Below the pieces are notes generated by a model. The model did no database searches. It worked only from the letters and a program-made list of their open reading frames with translations, and was not told the DNA's origin. Below, piece after piece: positions 43,950-52,029 of a stretch of DNA of 64,000 bases (its first letter is position 1; each line of letters opens with the position of its first letter). The position numbers and the translations under genes were made by a program. Source of the DNA: Sulfuricurvum sp. (lineage in GTDB: Bacteria > Campylobacterota > Campylobacteria > Campylobacterales > Sulfurimonadaceae); NCBI RefSeq assembly GCF_028681615.1, contig NZ_JAQUHV010000002.1, positions 186,001 to 250,000 on the forward strand, written 5' to 3'.

Positions 43950-45860
43950 ATGGCTATTACGAATCAGAGCGTAGCGGAGTTGTATGTTGCTACGTTTAAC
44001 CGTGCTCCGGATGCGGCAGGGCTTTATTACTGGGTATATCAGTCGGGTTTGCCGACGTTGGAAGATATTGCCCAAAGTTTTTTCGATCAAAGTGAAACGC
44101 AGGCGATTTATACACCTTCTATGAGTGTAAGCGAGAAGATAACACTTGCCTATCAGAATCTCTTTAACCGATCGCCTGATTCCGACGGATTGGCGTATTG
44201 GGTACAGCAGCTCACCACGCATACCATCTCGCAAAGCAATATGCTTATAGCTTTGATAAACGGAGCACATGCACCGACCGGGAGTACTTTGGATGCAAAT
44301 ATTCTGGATAATAAAACGGCGGTCGGGCTTTACTATGCACAGGCAAATCTGAACGATGTCGATTTGGCTGTATCGGTTATGACCGGTGTAACGGGCGACA
44401 GTGCCACTGCCGGATCGGCGATCGCGAGTATCGACACGATTGCTAACAGCACCATATTCCTTGATCCTGCATCGGATACGGGGGTCAGTCACAGCGATCA
44501 TATTATAAATCAATACAACAGTGTAAAAGTATCCCTTAAACTCTCTCAGGCGGACAGCGTTGTCGAATTTTTTGATGATCTTAACGGTAACAATCAGCAA
44601 GACGCAGGAGAATACATCAATTCGGTTCCGTTCTCCCGAACTGCCACAGAATATACTGCTTTGCTTGACCTTGTTAACCAGGTTGTACCTGATGGCTCTC
44701 CTCTCCCAGATGGTGTTCACGCGATCAAGGCGATGCAGCTTGATACATCCGGAAATTTGCTGGCTGTCTCTTTACCTTTGAATATCACGCTCGACACAAC
44801 AGCGCCGGTGATTTCAAATTTTGGCCTTCCCGCCAGTGAGGGAAGTCGTATATCCCCCGAAATTTTTGCGACCAATTCCTTTGAATTTTCATTGGTCGGA
44901 ACGACGGAGTCGAATGCGACGGTAGTCTTGTATGACCAATGGGAGGTTCAACTATCGGCAACGACGGCAGATAGCAACGGCAATTTTTCCTTTGGTACGG
45001 TGAGCGTTCCATACGAGCTCCATGGTCACACCTACAAGTTTACGGCAAGAGCAACTGACCTTGCCGGAAATTCACCCGATCAGAATATTGCTCCGATCTG
45101 GGTGGGCATCGATACCGATCAGCCCGGTTCCTTGCTGATGTGGTATGATAACAGCTATGAGCAGATAGATCTGATGACCTATGTACAGCGCTCTAAAATT
45201 GCGATTGGCCAAACAACTGGCGAGATGAATGGAGTGACCTCGTGGTACAGTGTCAACAGTGGTGCAACATGGAATCAGACTACAAGTCAGAGTCCATCGT
45301 TTGATATTGCACCGGGACAATACGCCGCAAGTCAGATTCAAGTCAAACAGCTCGATGCCGCAGGAAATTCGACAGGAACAACATTTAATTCCAATGCATT
45401 TACGATCAGCAGTTCACATGACATCAGCTCTTCTTTATTGCTGGGCTATACTCCTCCGGACTCATCTAACAACAATGCCAACACTGTTACAGTCAATTTA
45501 GGGAATGATCATGTTTTAAACAACGGCGATGTGTTTACTTTCAACTATGACGTCAGTCAGATACTCTCATTAACTCAGGTAGGAGAAATAATACGTTTTA
45601 ACAATGCATCGCTTATTCCGGTTTCGAAACCTTCCGATGGATTAGTCAGTGATCAGCACTATTTTGCTGTCAGGGGAAGCTATAATGAAGCCACTGAAAC
45701 TTTTACCCAAGATGACAATTATACCGGTGAAGGTATGGCAACGCTGGTCGTGTTTGACGGAGACCAAATAGCAGGCGCGATAAAACAGCAGGGCATGGTG
45801 CTGGTGGGGATATCTCCGCTGCACATGCACCAAAATATGGGCGAAATTGTCCTGTTTTAA
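43950..45860 (+). CDS. DUF4214 exoprotein with Ig-like domains
   Basis: A 636-residue secreted protein. The N-terminus repeats the cargo module (AELYVATFNRAPDAAGLYYWV, LFNRSPDSDGLAYWVQQL; about 1-125). The middle (about 230-470) holds bacterial Ig-like domains, seen as DTTAPVISNFGLPASEG, SNATVVLYDQWEV and FTARATDLAGNSPD. The last 130 residues are beta-rich and unrecognised. I start at ATG 43950 with TGGAGGTGG just upstream, which makes the N-terminus match the S-layer-like proteins; a frame running back to 43794 lacks such support. Likely a surface adhesin or S-layer-associated protein exported by the T1SS encoded downstream. Confidence 0.8.
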   Translation: MAITNQSVAELYVATFNRAPDAAGLYYWVYQSGLPTLEDIAQSFFDQSETQAIYTPSMSVSEKITLAYQNLFNRSPDSDGLAYWVQQLTTHTISQSNMLIALINGAHAPTGSTLDANILDNKTAVGLYYAQANLNDVDLAVSVMTGVTGDSATAGSAIASIDTIANSTIFLDPASDTGVSHSDHIINQYNSVKVSLKLSQADSVVEFFDDLNGNNQQDAGEYINSVPFSRTATEYTALLDLVNQVVPDGSPLPDGVHAIKAMQLDTSGNLLAVSLPLNITLDTTAPVISNFGLPASEGSRISPEIFATNSFEFSLVGTTESNATVVLYDQWEVQLSATTADSNGNFSFGTVSVPYELHGHTYKFTARATDLAGNSPDQNIAPIWVGIDTDQPGSLLMWYDNSYEQIDLMTYVQRSKIAIGQTTGEMNGVTSWYSVNSGATWNQTTSQSPSFDIAPGQYAASQIQVKQLDAAGNSTGTTFNSNAFTISSSHDISSSLLLGYTPPDSSNNNANTVTVNLGNDHVLNNGDVFTFNYDVSQILSLTQVGEIIRFNNASLIPVSKPSDGLVSDQHYFAVRGSYNEATETFTQDDNYTGEGMATLVVFDGDQIAGAIKQQGMVLVGISPLHMHQNMGEIVLF

Positions 45861-45970
45861 AAAGGGGGGGATATTTGCAAAGGAGACAGAATGCATGGAC
45901 ATAGGGTGACATAGTTCAGCCAGATTCTTTATCTTTTACCTTTTAAAAATCTTCCGCAAAAAGAGGCGGC

Positions 45971-46441
45971 GTGCATTCAAATAGATTAGCAATCATTGCA
46001 AAAACCTTTACCCCTTATTATTCTGAGCGCGAAGATCGGATTCGTTTAGTGATCAATTATGCTGACTATCCGAATCGGGTAGACTTTTGGATAACCCGTG
46101 CATTTTTACTCAAATTACTCCCATCGTGGGAAGACTATCTTTACCGGCACGGAAACGCCAAAAATTTCGCTTCTGCTAAATCTTTGGATAACAGTCGGTC
46201 AGGACCTTCTGCAACTGATGGCGGAACACTGGTAGTGATGGAGAAAGAAGCGGTATTGCTTGATGGGGTAGATATGACATTCAACTCTGGAAAAGGGGTA
46301 TTTGAGATACGTCTAAGAGGCAGAGGTGCAGTCACTCTTGCTGAGTTGGACGATAGGCTTATGATGGCTGTGATTAGATCGATCTTCGCGGCAGCACCCC
46401 ATCTGCATTGGGGAATATCACCGGCTTTACTGGAAAGTTAA
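45971..46441 (+). CDS. Hypothetical protein upstream of the T1SS operon
   Basis: A 156-residue soluble protein starting at GTG (GAGG 4 nt upstream). It has a mixed alpha/beta look: REDRIRLVINYADYPNRVDFWITRAFLLKLLPSWEDYL, a low-complexity linker near 70-85, then VFEIRLRGRGAVTLAELDDRLMMAVI. No signal peptide, membrane segment or known catalytic motif. Its position between the cargo genes and the ABC exporter gene suggests a secretion-linked accessory or regulatory role, but I do not recognise the family. Confidence 0.6.
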   Translation: MHSNRLAIIAKTFTPYYSEREDRIRLVINYADYPNRVDFWITRAFLLKLLPSWEDYLYRHGNAKNFASAKSLDNSRSGPSATDGGTLVVMEKEAVLLDGVDMTFNSGKGVFEIRLRGRGAVTLAELDDRLMMAVIRSIFAAAPHLHWGISPALLES

Positions 46442-46453
46442 CACAAAGTTTGC

Positions 46454-46459
46454 TACAAT
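46454..46459 (+). promoter_or_regulatory. -10 element for the T1SS operon
   Basis: TACAAT preceded by TTTGC, 73 nt upstream of the ABC exporter ATG and just after the 45971 gene. Probably drives 46532-53444, whose genes overlap throughout. Confidence 0.45.
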
Positions 46460-46531
46460 TTCAAATTATTTTTTGATTTATTGCAAATAATAGTGATTTC
46501 TTTATTTTTTTGCCAAAGGTACTTTCCGTAT

Positions 46532-48259
46532 ATGTCACAACACCCCAAAAAACCAGATGAAAATGAATTAAAAAAAGCAGTTTTAGTCCTCAAAAAATCA
46601 TTTTATTTTGCCGGTTTCGTAAGCCTGTTTATTAACCTGTTGATGCTGGTTCCCTCGTTATATATGCTCCAGTTGTACGATAGGGTATTGGCAAGCCGTT
46701 CGCAAGAGACTTTATTGATGTTGACGCTTATTGTCATAGCGATGTTTGCAGTGATGGGGACGTTGGAATTTGTCCGTTCGCGTGTTTTGATCAGAGTGGG
46801 AAACAAGATTGATTCACAGATGAGCACACGTCTTTTTGATGCGATGTTCGCTCTGGCAAATCGCTATCCGGGGAAATCAACGGCACAGCCATTGGGCGAT
46901 TTGGCACAAATCCGCCAATTTTTGACAGGGACACCATTATTTGCTTTTTTTGATGCCCCTTGGATGCCGATCTATATTGCAATTATGTTTTTATTCCATC
47001 CTCTCTTCGGTTGGTTTGCCATTTTTGCAGTGATTGTTGCCCTTTCTCTGACGCTTATTAATGAAAAACGGACAAAACAAGTGCTGGAAGCCTCAAATCG
47101 TCACTATCAGTCTTCCCAAAGCTTTATCCAGGCAAGTTTGCGAAATTCTGAAATCATCGAAGCAATGGGGATGCATGCAAATGTCCGCCGAAGATGGTAC
47201 AGCCGCTACATCTCATTTCTAAACGAGCAGTCCAATGCCAGTGATGAAGCAGGATTATGGTCGAATGTGAGTAAAGTTGTCCGTATGCTGATGCAGTCTA
47301 TGGTATTGGGACTAGGCGGTTATTTGGCAATCATCGGTGAATTGACACCCGGTATGATGATCGCCGGATCGATTATTATGGGACGTGCATTGGCGCCGAT
47401 CGATTTGATGACGAGTACATGGAAACAATTTACCTCGGCGCGGATCGCGTATCAACGCCTTGGTGAACTTTTAGCTGAATTCCCAGAAGCAGCACATCCG
47501 ACACCGCTCCCGGCACCAAAAGGATACATCGATTTGGAAGGGATTGTGGTTATTCCTCCCGGATCAAAAATACCGTCGCTTCGTGGAGTGAGTATGTCAA
47601 TTAAAGCAGGAGAAACGATCGGTGTTATTGGACCGAGTGCGGCCGGTAAGTCTTCTCTGGCACGGGCGATGCTTGGTGTTTGGCCGTGCATCAATGGGAA
47701 AGTCCGCATTGACAGTGCGGAAATATCCCATTACGATCGTGGAGATTTAGGAAGTTATATCGGTTATTTACCTCAAGATGTAGAACTTTTCGACGGTACA
47801 ATCAGTGAAAATATTGCCCGTTACGAAGATCCTAAACCCGAAATGGTCGTTGAAGCAGCCCAAGTAGCGGGTGTTCATGAAATGATTTTACAATTGCCTC
47901 AAGGATATGACACGCCGATAGGGCCGGGAGGGATTGCTCTCTCAGGCGGACAACGTCAACGGATCGGACTGGCACGTGCAATTTACTGCTATCCTAAAAT
48001 TGTCGTTCTTGACGAACCAAATTCGAATCTCGATGATGTAGGAGAACGGGCATTGGTAGGGGTTATTTTAGAGCTTAAAAAGCGGCTTACCACTGTTGTC
48101 CTTATTACGCACCGCCCGTCCATTTTGGGTGTGACGGATAAAATCGCCTTTATGCGTGAAGGACAGCTTCACCTTTTTGGATCACGTGACGAGGTGCTTG
48201 CAGCCCTTGCTCCAAAACCACAATCGACGATTCAAGAACCACAAGGAGTACAATCGTGA
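46532..48259 (+). CDS. Type I secretion ABC transporter (PrtD-type)
   Basis: A 575-residue inner-membrane exporter with fused membrane and ATPase domains and no peptidase C39 domain, as in PrtD/AprD/RsaD. Membrane helices span about 25-300; Walker A GPSAAGKSS is near 367, signature LSGGQRQRIGLAR near 473, and Walker B KIVVLDEPNSNLDD near 492. It energises one-step export of C-terminally signalled cargo. I start at ATG 46532 (MSQHPKKPDENELKK); a TTG at 46481 would add an unsupported extension. Its stop overlaps the fusion-protein start. Confidence 0.92.
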   Translation: MSQHPKKPDENELKKAVLVLKKSFYFAGFVSLFINLLMLVPSLYMLQLYDRVLASRSQETLLMLTLIVIAMFAVMGTLEFVRSRVLIRVGNKIDSQMSTRLFDAMFALANRYPGKSTAQPLGDLAQIRQFLTGTPLFAFFDAPWMPIYIAIMFLFHPLFGWFAIFAVIVALSLTLINEKRTKQVLEASNRHYQSSQSFIQASLRNSEIIEAMGMHANVRRRWYSRYISFLNEQSNASDEAGLWSNVSKVVRMLMQSMVLGLGGYLAIIGELTPGMMIAGSIIMGRALAPIDLMTSTWKQFTSARIAYQRLGELLAEFPEAAHPTPLPAPKGYIDLEGIVVIPPGSKIPSLRGVSMSIKAGETIGVIGPSAAGKSSLARAMLGVWPCINGKVRIDSAEISHYDRGDLGSYIGYLPQDVELFDGTISENIARYEDPKPEMVVEAAQVAGVHEMILQLPQGYDTPIGPGGIALSGGQRQRIGLARAIYCYPKIVVLDEPNSNLDDVGERALVGVILELKKRLTTVVLITHRPSILGVTDKIAFMREGQLHLFGSRDEVLAALAPKPQSTIQEPQGVQS

Positions 48260-49602
48260 GTCAAACAGAAAATGTGCAGCTCGTTTTACCCGAAACACCG
48301 CCTTCTCCGCAAACGGAAGATCGTCATTATCGACGGCTCGGATTGATTGTTCTAGGTCTGTTGGTTGGAGTGTTCGGAGTATGGAGTGCATTCGCTCCTT
48401 TAAGCAGTGCTGTCGCGGCATCGGGAAAAGTTAGTGTTGCTTCCAGCAATCGAATGATTCAACATTTAGACGGCGGGATTGTCAAAGCGATTTTGGTTAA
48501 AGATGGTGACACTGTAAAAGTCGGTCAGGAACTAATAGAGCTCGATTCTACCCAGGCCAATGCACAATTACAGATTATTTTGTCTCAGTATTATGAAAAT
48601 CTTGGTACAGAGTCACGGTTGATTGCCGAACGTGACGGCAAAAGTTTTATTACATTCAGTCCGGATATGGATAAAATGCAAAATTCTGCTGCACGAACAA
48701 TGATTATGGAAGCGCAGAGAAGAGAATTCACTGCCAGAGCACAGCAGCTCATCGATGAAAAACAAGTCCTTACAGAACGGATTGAACAGCTTCATAATCA
48801 GGTCGATGGGCTGGAGGCTACCATTGCCAGTAAATCATCGCTTTCAAACTCATACGATGGTGAGATTAAGGAATGGGAAGTACTCTATCAGCAGCAGCTG
48901 ATCGATAAAATGAGATTACGCGATGTTAAACGTGAAAAAGTTCGTACAGATGGTGATATCGCCAATGCAAAGGCCGAGATTGGACGAGCAAAAGCACAAA
49001 TTAGCGAAGTACAGGCGCAGATGATAGCTGATAAACAAAAATTTATACAGCAGGTTGTCAGTGAACTGAGTGATGTTCAAGCCAAGTTGTCAGATAATCG
49101 TGCACGACTTTTTGCCCTTCAAGATACCTTGAAACGGACAAAAATGGTCGCTCCGGTCGAGGGGATCGTTACTAATCTTCAAATTCATACAATCGGAGGG
49201 GTTGTTCCTTCCGGCAAGCCGGTCATGGAGATTGTTCCAGAAGGTGAACCGCTTATCATTGATGCAAGAATTGCGGCAACCGATATTGTTAATGTTCACG
49301 TTGGACTTAAAGCGGAAATCCGTTTCCCGGGATTTTCTCATATCAAATCACTCAATACAGTCATGGGAGAAGTGATTCAAATCGCTCCTGATACAGTGGT
49401 GGATGAAACGACAAAAAGCCTTTATTATCCAGCTCAAATTCGTGTTACCGCAGAGGGTCAAAAAGAGCTTTTGCGGAATCATTTGTCAATACAGCCGGGC
49501 ATTCCTGCAGAAGTTATGATTGTTGTTGCCAGCCGAACTTTCTTGGATTATATAATACATCCGTTTAAGTATATGGCTGCCAGAGCTTTCAATGAGCAGT
49601 AG
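48256..49602 (+). CDS. Type I secretion membrane fusion protein (HlyD/PrtE family)
   Basis: A 448-residue periplasmic adaptor. A short cytoplasmic N-terminus is followed by one membrane helix (about 28-50, GLIVLGLLVGVFGVWSAFAPL), a lipoyl half (VSVASSNRMIQHLDGGIVKAI), a long coiled coil (about 140-290) and the closing half with KMVAPVEGIVTNLQIHTIGGVV. It links the ABC exporter to the TolC-like channel encoded two genes on. The start is GTG with AAGGAGT upstream, overlapping the exporter stop (GTGA). Confidence 0.93.
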   Translation: MSQTENVQLVLPETPPSPQTEDRHYRRLGLIVLGLLVGVFGVWSAFAPLSSAVAASGKVSVASSNRMIQHLDGGIVKAILVKDGDTVKVGQELIELDSTQANAQLQIILSQYYENLGTESRLIAERDGKSFITFSPDMDKMQNSAARTMIMEAQRREFTARAQQLIDEKQVLTERIEQLHNQVDGLEATIASKSSLSNSYDGEIKEWEVLYQQQLIDKMRLRDVKREKVRTDGDIANAKAEIGRAKAQISEVQAQMIADKQKFIQQVVSELSDVQAKLSDNRARLFALQDTLKRTKMVAPVEGIVTNLQIHTIGGVVPSGKPVMEIVPEGEPLIIDARIAATDIVNVHVGLKAEIRFPGFSHIKSLNTVMGEVIQIAPDTVVDETTKSLYYPAQIRVTAEGQKELLRNHLSIQPGIPAEVMIVVASRTFLDYIIHPFKYMAARAFNEQ

Positions 49603-50725
49603 CCTTCGGGTTGCCGTTATTCATGACTGGCTGACCGTAATGGGGGGAGCAGAATATACCCTTAAACAGGTATTAGAAATGTACCCTCAAGCAGATATCT
49701 ACACAATCGTCGATATTCTTCCAAAAGCAGAACGCGGCTGGTTGGATAGGCATCGTATATTCACATCCCCTTTGCAAAAAATCCCATTTTTGGCAAAGCA
49801 TTATCGTCATATGATTTGGATGATGCCGTTTTGGATTGAACAGTTTGACTTGGAACAATACGATCTGATTATTTCTGATTCGCATGCCGTTGCCAAGGGT
49901 GTAATTGTTCATCCTCACCAAAAGCATTTGGCTTATATCTATTCTCCAATGCGTTATGCATGGGATTTAAGTTATGAACATGATCGTATCGGTGTCTTGG
50001 GAAGAGGGTTTAAACGGTTTTTTTTACGCCATTGGTTCTATCATTTTCGATTGTGGGATACGGCATCTTCCCTTCGTCCTGATGTCATAGTGGCTATTTC
50101 TCATTTCATCCGAAAGCGTATTCGCAAATCATGGGGAAGAGATGCAACTGTTATTTATCCTCCTGTTGATATAGAAGGTACTATTTTTACGGCACAGAAA
50201 GAAGATTATTATATTACGGTGTCACGATTTGTCCCTTATAAACGAATTGATCTGATAATAGAAGCGTTTCGTATGATGCCCGATAAGCAGCTTATTGTGA
50301 TAGGTGACGGACCGATGTATCATGATCTCTCCAAAAATCTTCCAGATAATGTGACATTGGAAGGGTATCTCGAGCGAAATATGATGCTGAAAAAACTCTC
50401 TTTGGCCAAAGCGTTTATTTTTATGCCAAAAGAAGATTTCGGTATTGCTCCGCTTGAAGCGCTAGCGTCCGGAACGCCTGTGATTGCATACAGATGCGGT
50501 GGTGCGGCAGAAACAGTGAGGGGTCTGAATCAAGAGAACCCGACTGGGGTCTTTGTTGCCCATCAGAATGAGGAATCTCTGAGAATGGCAGTTGCTCTTT
50601 TTGAATCCAATCAAGAAAAATTTGTTCCTGAAAGGTGTAGAGAGTGGGCAATGAATTTTTCAACAAGCCGTTTTAAGGAAGAATTTATGAAAAAAGTTGA
50701 AAAACTGATGGAGGATCAAGAATGA
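49592..50725 (+). CDS. Glycosyltransferase family 4 embedded in the T1SS operon
   Basis: A 377-residue GT-B enzyme. The N-terminus is VAVIHDWLTVMGGAEYTLKQVL, the donor domain starts YYITVSRFVPYKRIDLIIEAF, and the E-x7-E motif is DFGIAPLEALASGTPVIAYRCGG near residue 281. It resembles mannosyl- or rhamnosyltransferases of the WbaZ/WbpY type. The gene overlaps the fusion-protein gene before it and the TolC-like gene after it, so a sugar-adding enzyme is locked into the secretion operon. It probably serves the same O-polysaccharide as manC at the end of this operon; glycosylation of the cargo is an alternative. Confidence 0.87.
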   Translation: MSSSLRVAVIHDWLTVMGGAEYTLKQVLEMYPQADIYTIVDILPKAERGWLDRHRIFTSPLQKIPFLAKHYRHMIWMMPFWIEQFDLEQYDLIISDSHAVAKGVIVHPHQKHLAYIYSPMRYAWDLSYEHDRIGVLGRGFKRFFLRHWFYHFRLWDTASSLRPDVIVAISHFIRKRIRKSWGRDATVIYPPVDIEGTIFTAQKEDYYITVSRFVPYKRIDLIIEAFRMMPDKQLIVIGDGPMYHDLSKNLPDNVTLEGYLERNMMLKKLSLAKAFIFMPKEDFGIAPLEALASGTPVIAYRCGGAAETVRGLNQENPTGVFVAHQNEESLRMAVALFESNQEKFVPERCREWAMNFSTSRFKEEFMKKVEKLMEDQE

Positions 50726-52029
50726 AATTAGCCTACAGTGTAATCTCCATAATGGCATGCAGTATCCTCGGTTGGGGTGCAGAACCTCTGATGTTGAGTA
50801 ATGCATATGATTTGGCACTTAAAAATGAACCGCACCTACGCTCGTTAATGCTTAAAACTGAGGCGACAAAAGAGACGGTGGCACAAAGCAGATCCCGCTT
50901 GTATCCGCAGCTTCAGGGGACACTTTCGTGGGGTAGTTATGGATATGATGCGCAGTATCTTAAAAAACCGGTAAATGAAAACTATAAAAGTTATTCAGTA
51001 TCGGCATCGCAAGTACTCTATCATCCGGAATTGTGGCGTGGAATCGACGAATCCAAAGCACGGCAGCAAGCCGCAAATTTTCAACTTCTATCTGAAGCGC
51101 AGAAATTGGGAATAGATGTTGCAAAAGCGTATTTTAATCTCATTAAAACTGCGGGTAATGTTGAACTTCTTACATCCAAAAGGGATTATTATGAAACCAA
51201 ATTCAAAGAACAGGAAGAGAAACTCAAATACGGACTAACCAACCGTATCGATTTACTTGATGCAAAATCACACAGTGACAAGGCTTTGTCCGAATTACTT
51301 GCAGAACAAAAACGTGCGAAAGTTGCGGTACTTAGACTTGAACATTTGATCAAAGAACCTGTTAAAGATCTGCCAAAATTTGATTTTACAAGGGTAGATT
51401 TTGACAAATTATTTCGTAACCGTGCAGAATGGGAAGCAAAACTGGAAAATAATCCGAATTTAAAAGCTTCGGTTGCGGCAGAAGAAATTGCGACACATCA
51501 AGCAGCTATCCGAAAGTATGATCATTATCCGAAAGTCGATTTAAACGTTGTTCGCAAAGAGACCTATACCCAAGATACTGTTGCGCATAAATATGACAAT
51601 CAGGCAATTGTTCAAATGTCCATACCGATTTTTCAAGGTGGATATGCTCAATCACGTGTGCGTGAGGGCGAGATGTTATTGGAATCCGCACGTAGCGATG
51701 TTGAATATAATCAGTTGGATACACGGCAGAAATTTGAAGAACTGTGGTCAGAAAGTCAGCTGAATGTAGAAACGCTTCAATCGCTCAAAGAGTCTGAAAA
51801 ATCAGCAGAACTTTATTTAAAATCTGTTGAGCAGGGGAACGCAGCGGGATTGAAAAGTTTGCTGGATGTTCTCGATGCCAAAGCTAAATTGTATGAAGTT
51901 AAACGCGATTCGATCGATGCGGGATATGAATTAGTCAACAATTATTTAAGTTTGTTGGATGTTACCGGAGAACTAAGCAGTGAAAATATTGCACTGTTAG
52001 AAAATATGACATGTCAGGGAGAACAATAA
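50722..52029 (+). CDS. TolC-like outer-membrane channel of the T1SS
   Basis: A 435-residue outer-membrane efflux family protein with signal peptide (1 to about 19, ending ILGWGAEP). The two repeated halves each have long helices: ANFQLLSEAQKLGIDVAKAYFNL with KYGLTNRIDLLDAKSHSD in the first, and EQGNAAGLKSLLDVLDAKAKLYEVKRD in the second. It completes the tripartite export path from cytoplasm to outside. It begins with ATGA overlap to the glycosyltransferase and its stop overlaps the manC start. Confidence 0.9.
   Translation: MKLAYSVISIMACSILGWGAEPLMLSNAYDLALKNEPHLRSLMLKTEATKETVAQSRSRLYPQLQGTLSWGSYGYDAQYLKKPVNENYKSYSVSASQVLYHPELWRGIDESKARQQAANFQLLSEAQKLGIDVAKAYFNLIKTAGNVELLTSKRDYYETKFKEQEEKLKYGLTNRIDLLDAKSHSDKALSELLAEQKRAKVAVLRLEHLIKEPVKDLPKFDFTRVDFDKLFRNRAEWEAKLENNPNLKASVAAEEIATHQAAIRKYDHYPKVDLNVVRKETYTQDTVAHKYDNQAIVQMSIPIFQGGYAQSRVREGEMLLESARSDVEYNQLDTRQKFEELWSESQLNVETLQSLKESEKSAELYLKSVEQGNAAGLKSLLDVLDAKAKLYEVKRDSIDAGYELVNNYLSLLDVTGELSSENIALLENMTCQGEQ

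Noticed and set aside
45864-45870. Run of seven G that might act as a phase-variable tract, as in Campylobacter
   Set aside because: It lies just after a stop codon, not in a reading frame or promoter, and seven is short for slippage.
46481-46531. Extended N-terminus of the ABC exporter from a TTG
   Set aside because: No ribosome binding site, and the added residues are not seen at the start of PrtD-type proteins; ATG 46532 is preferred.
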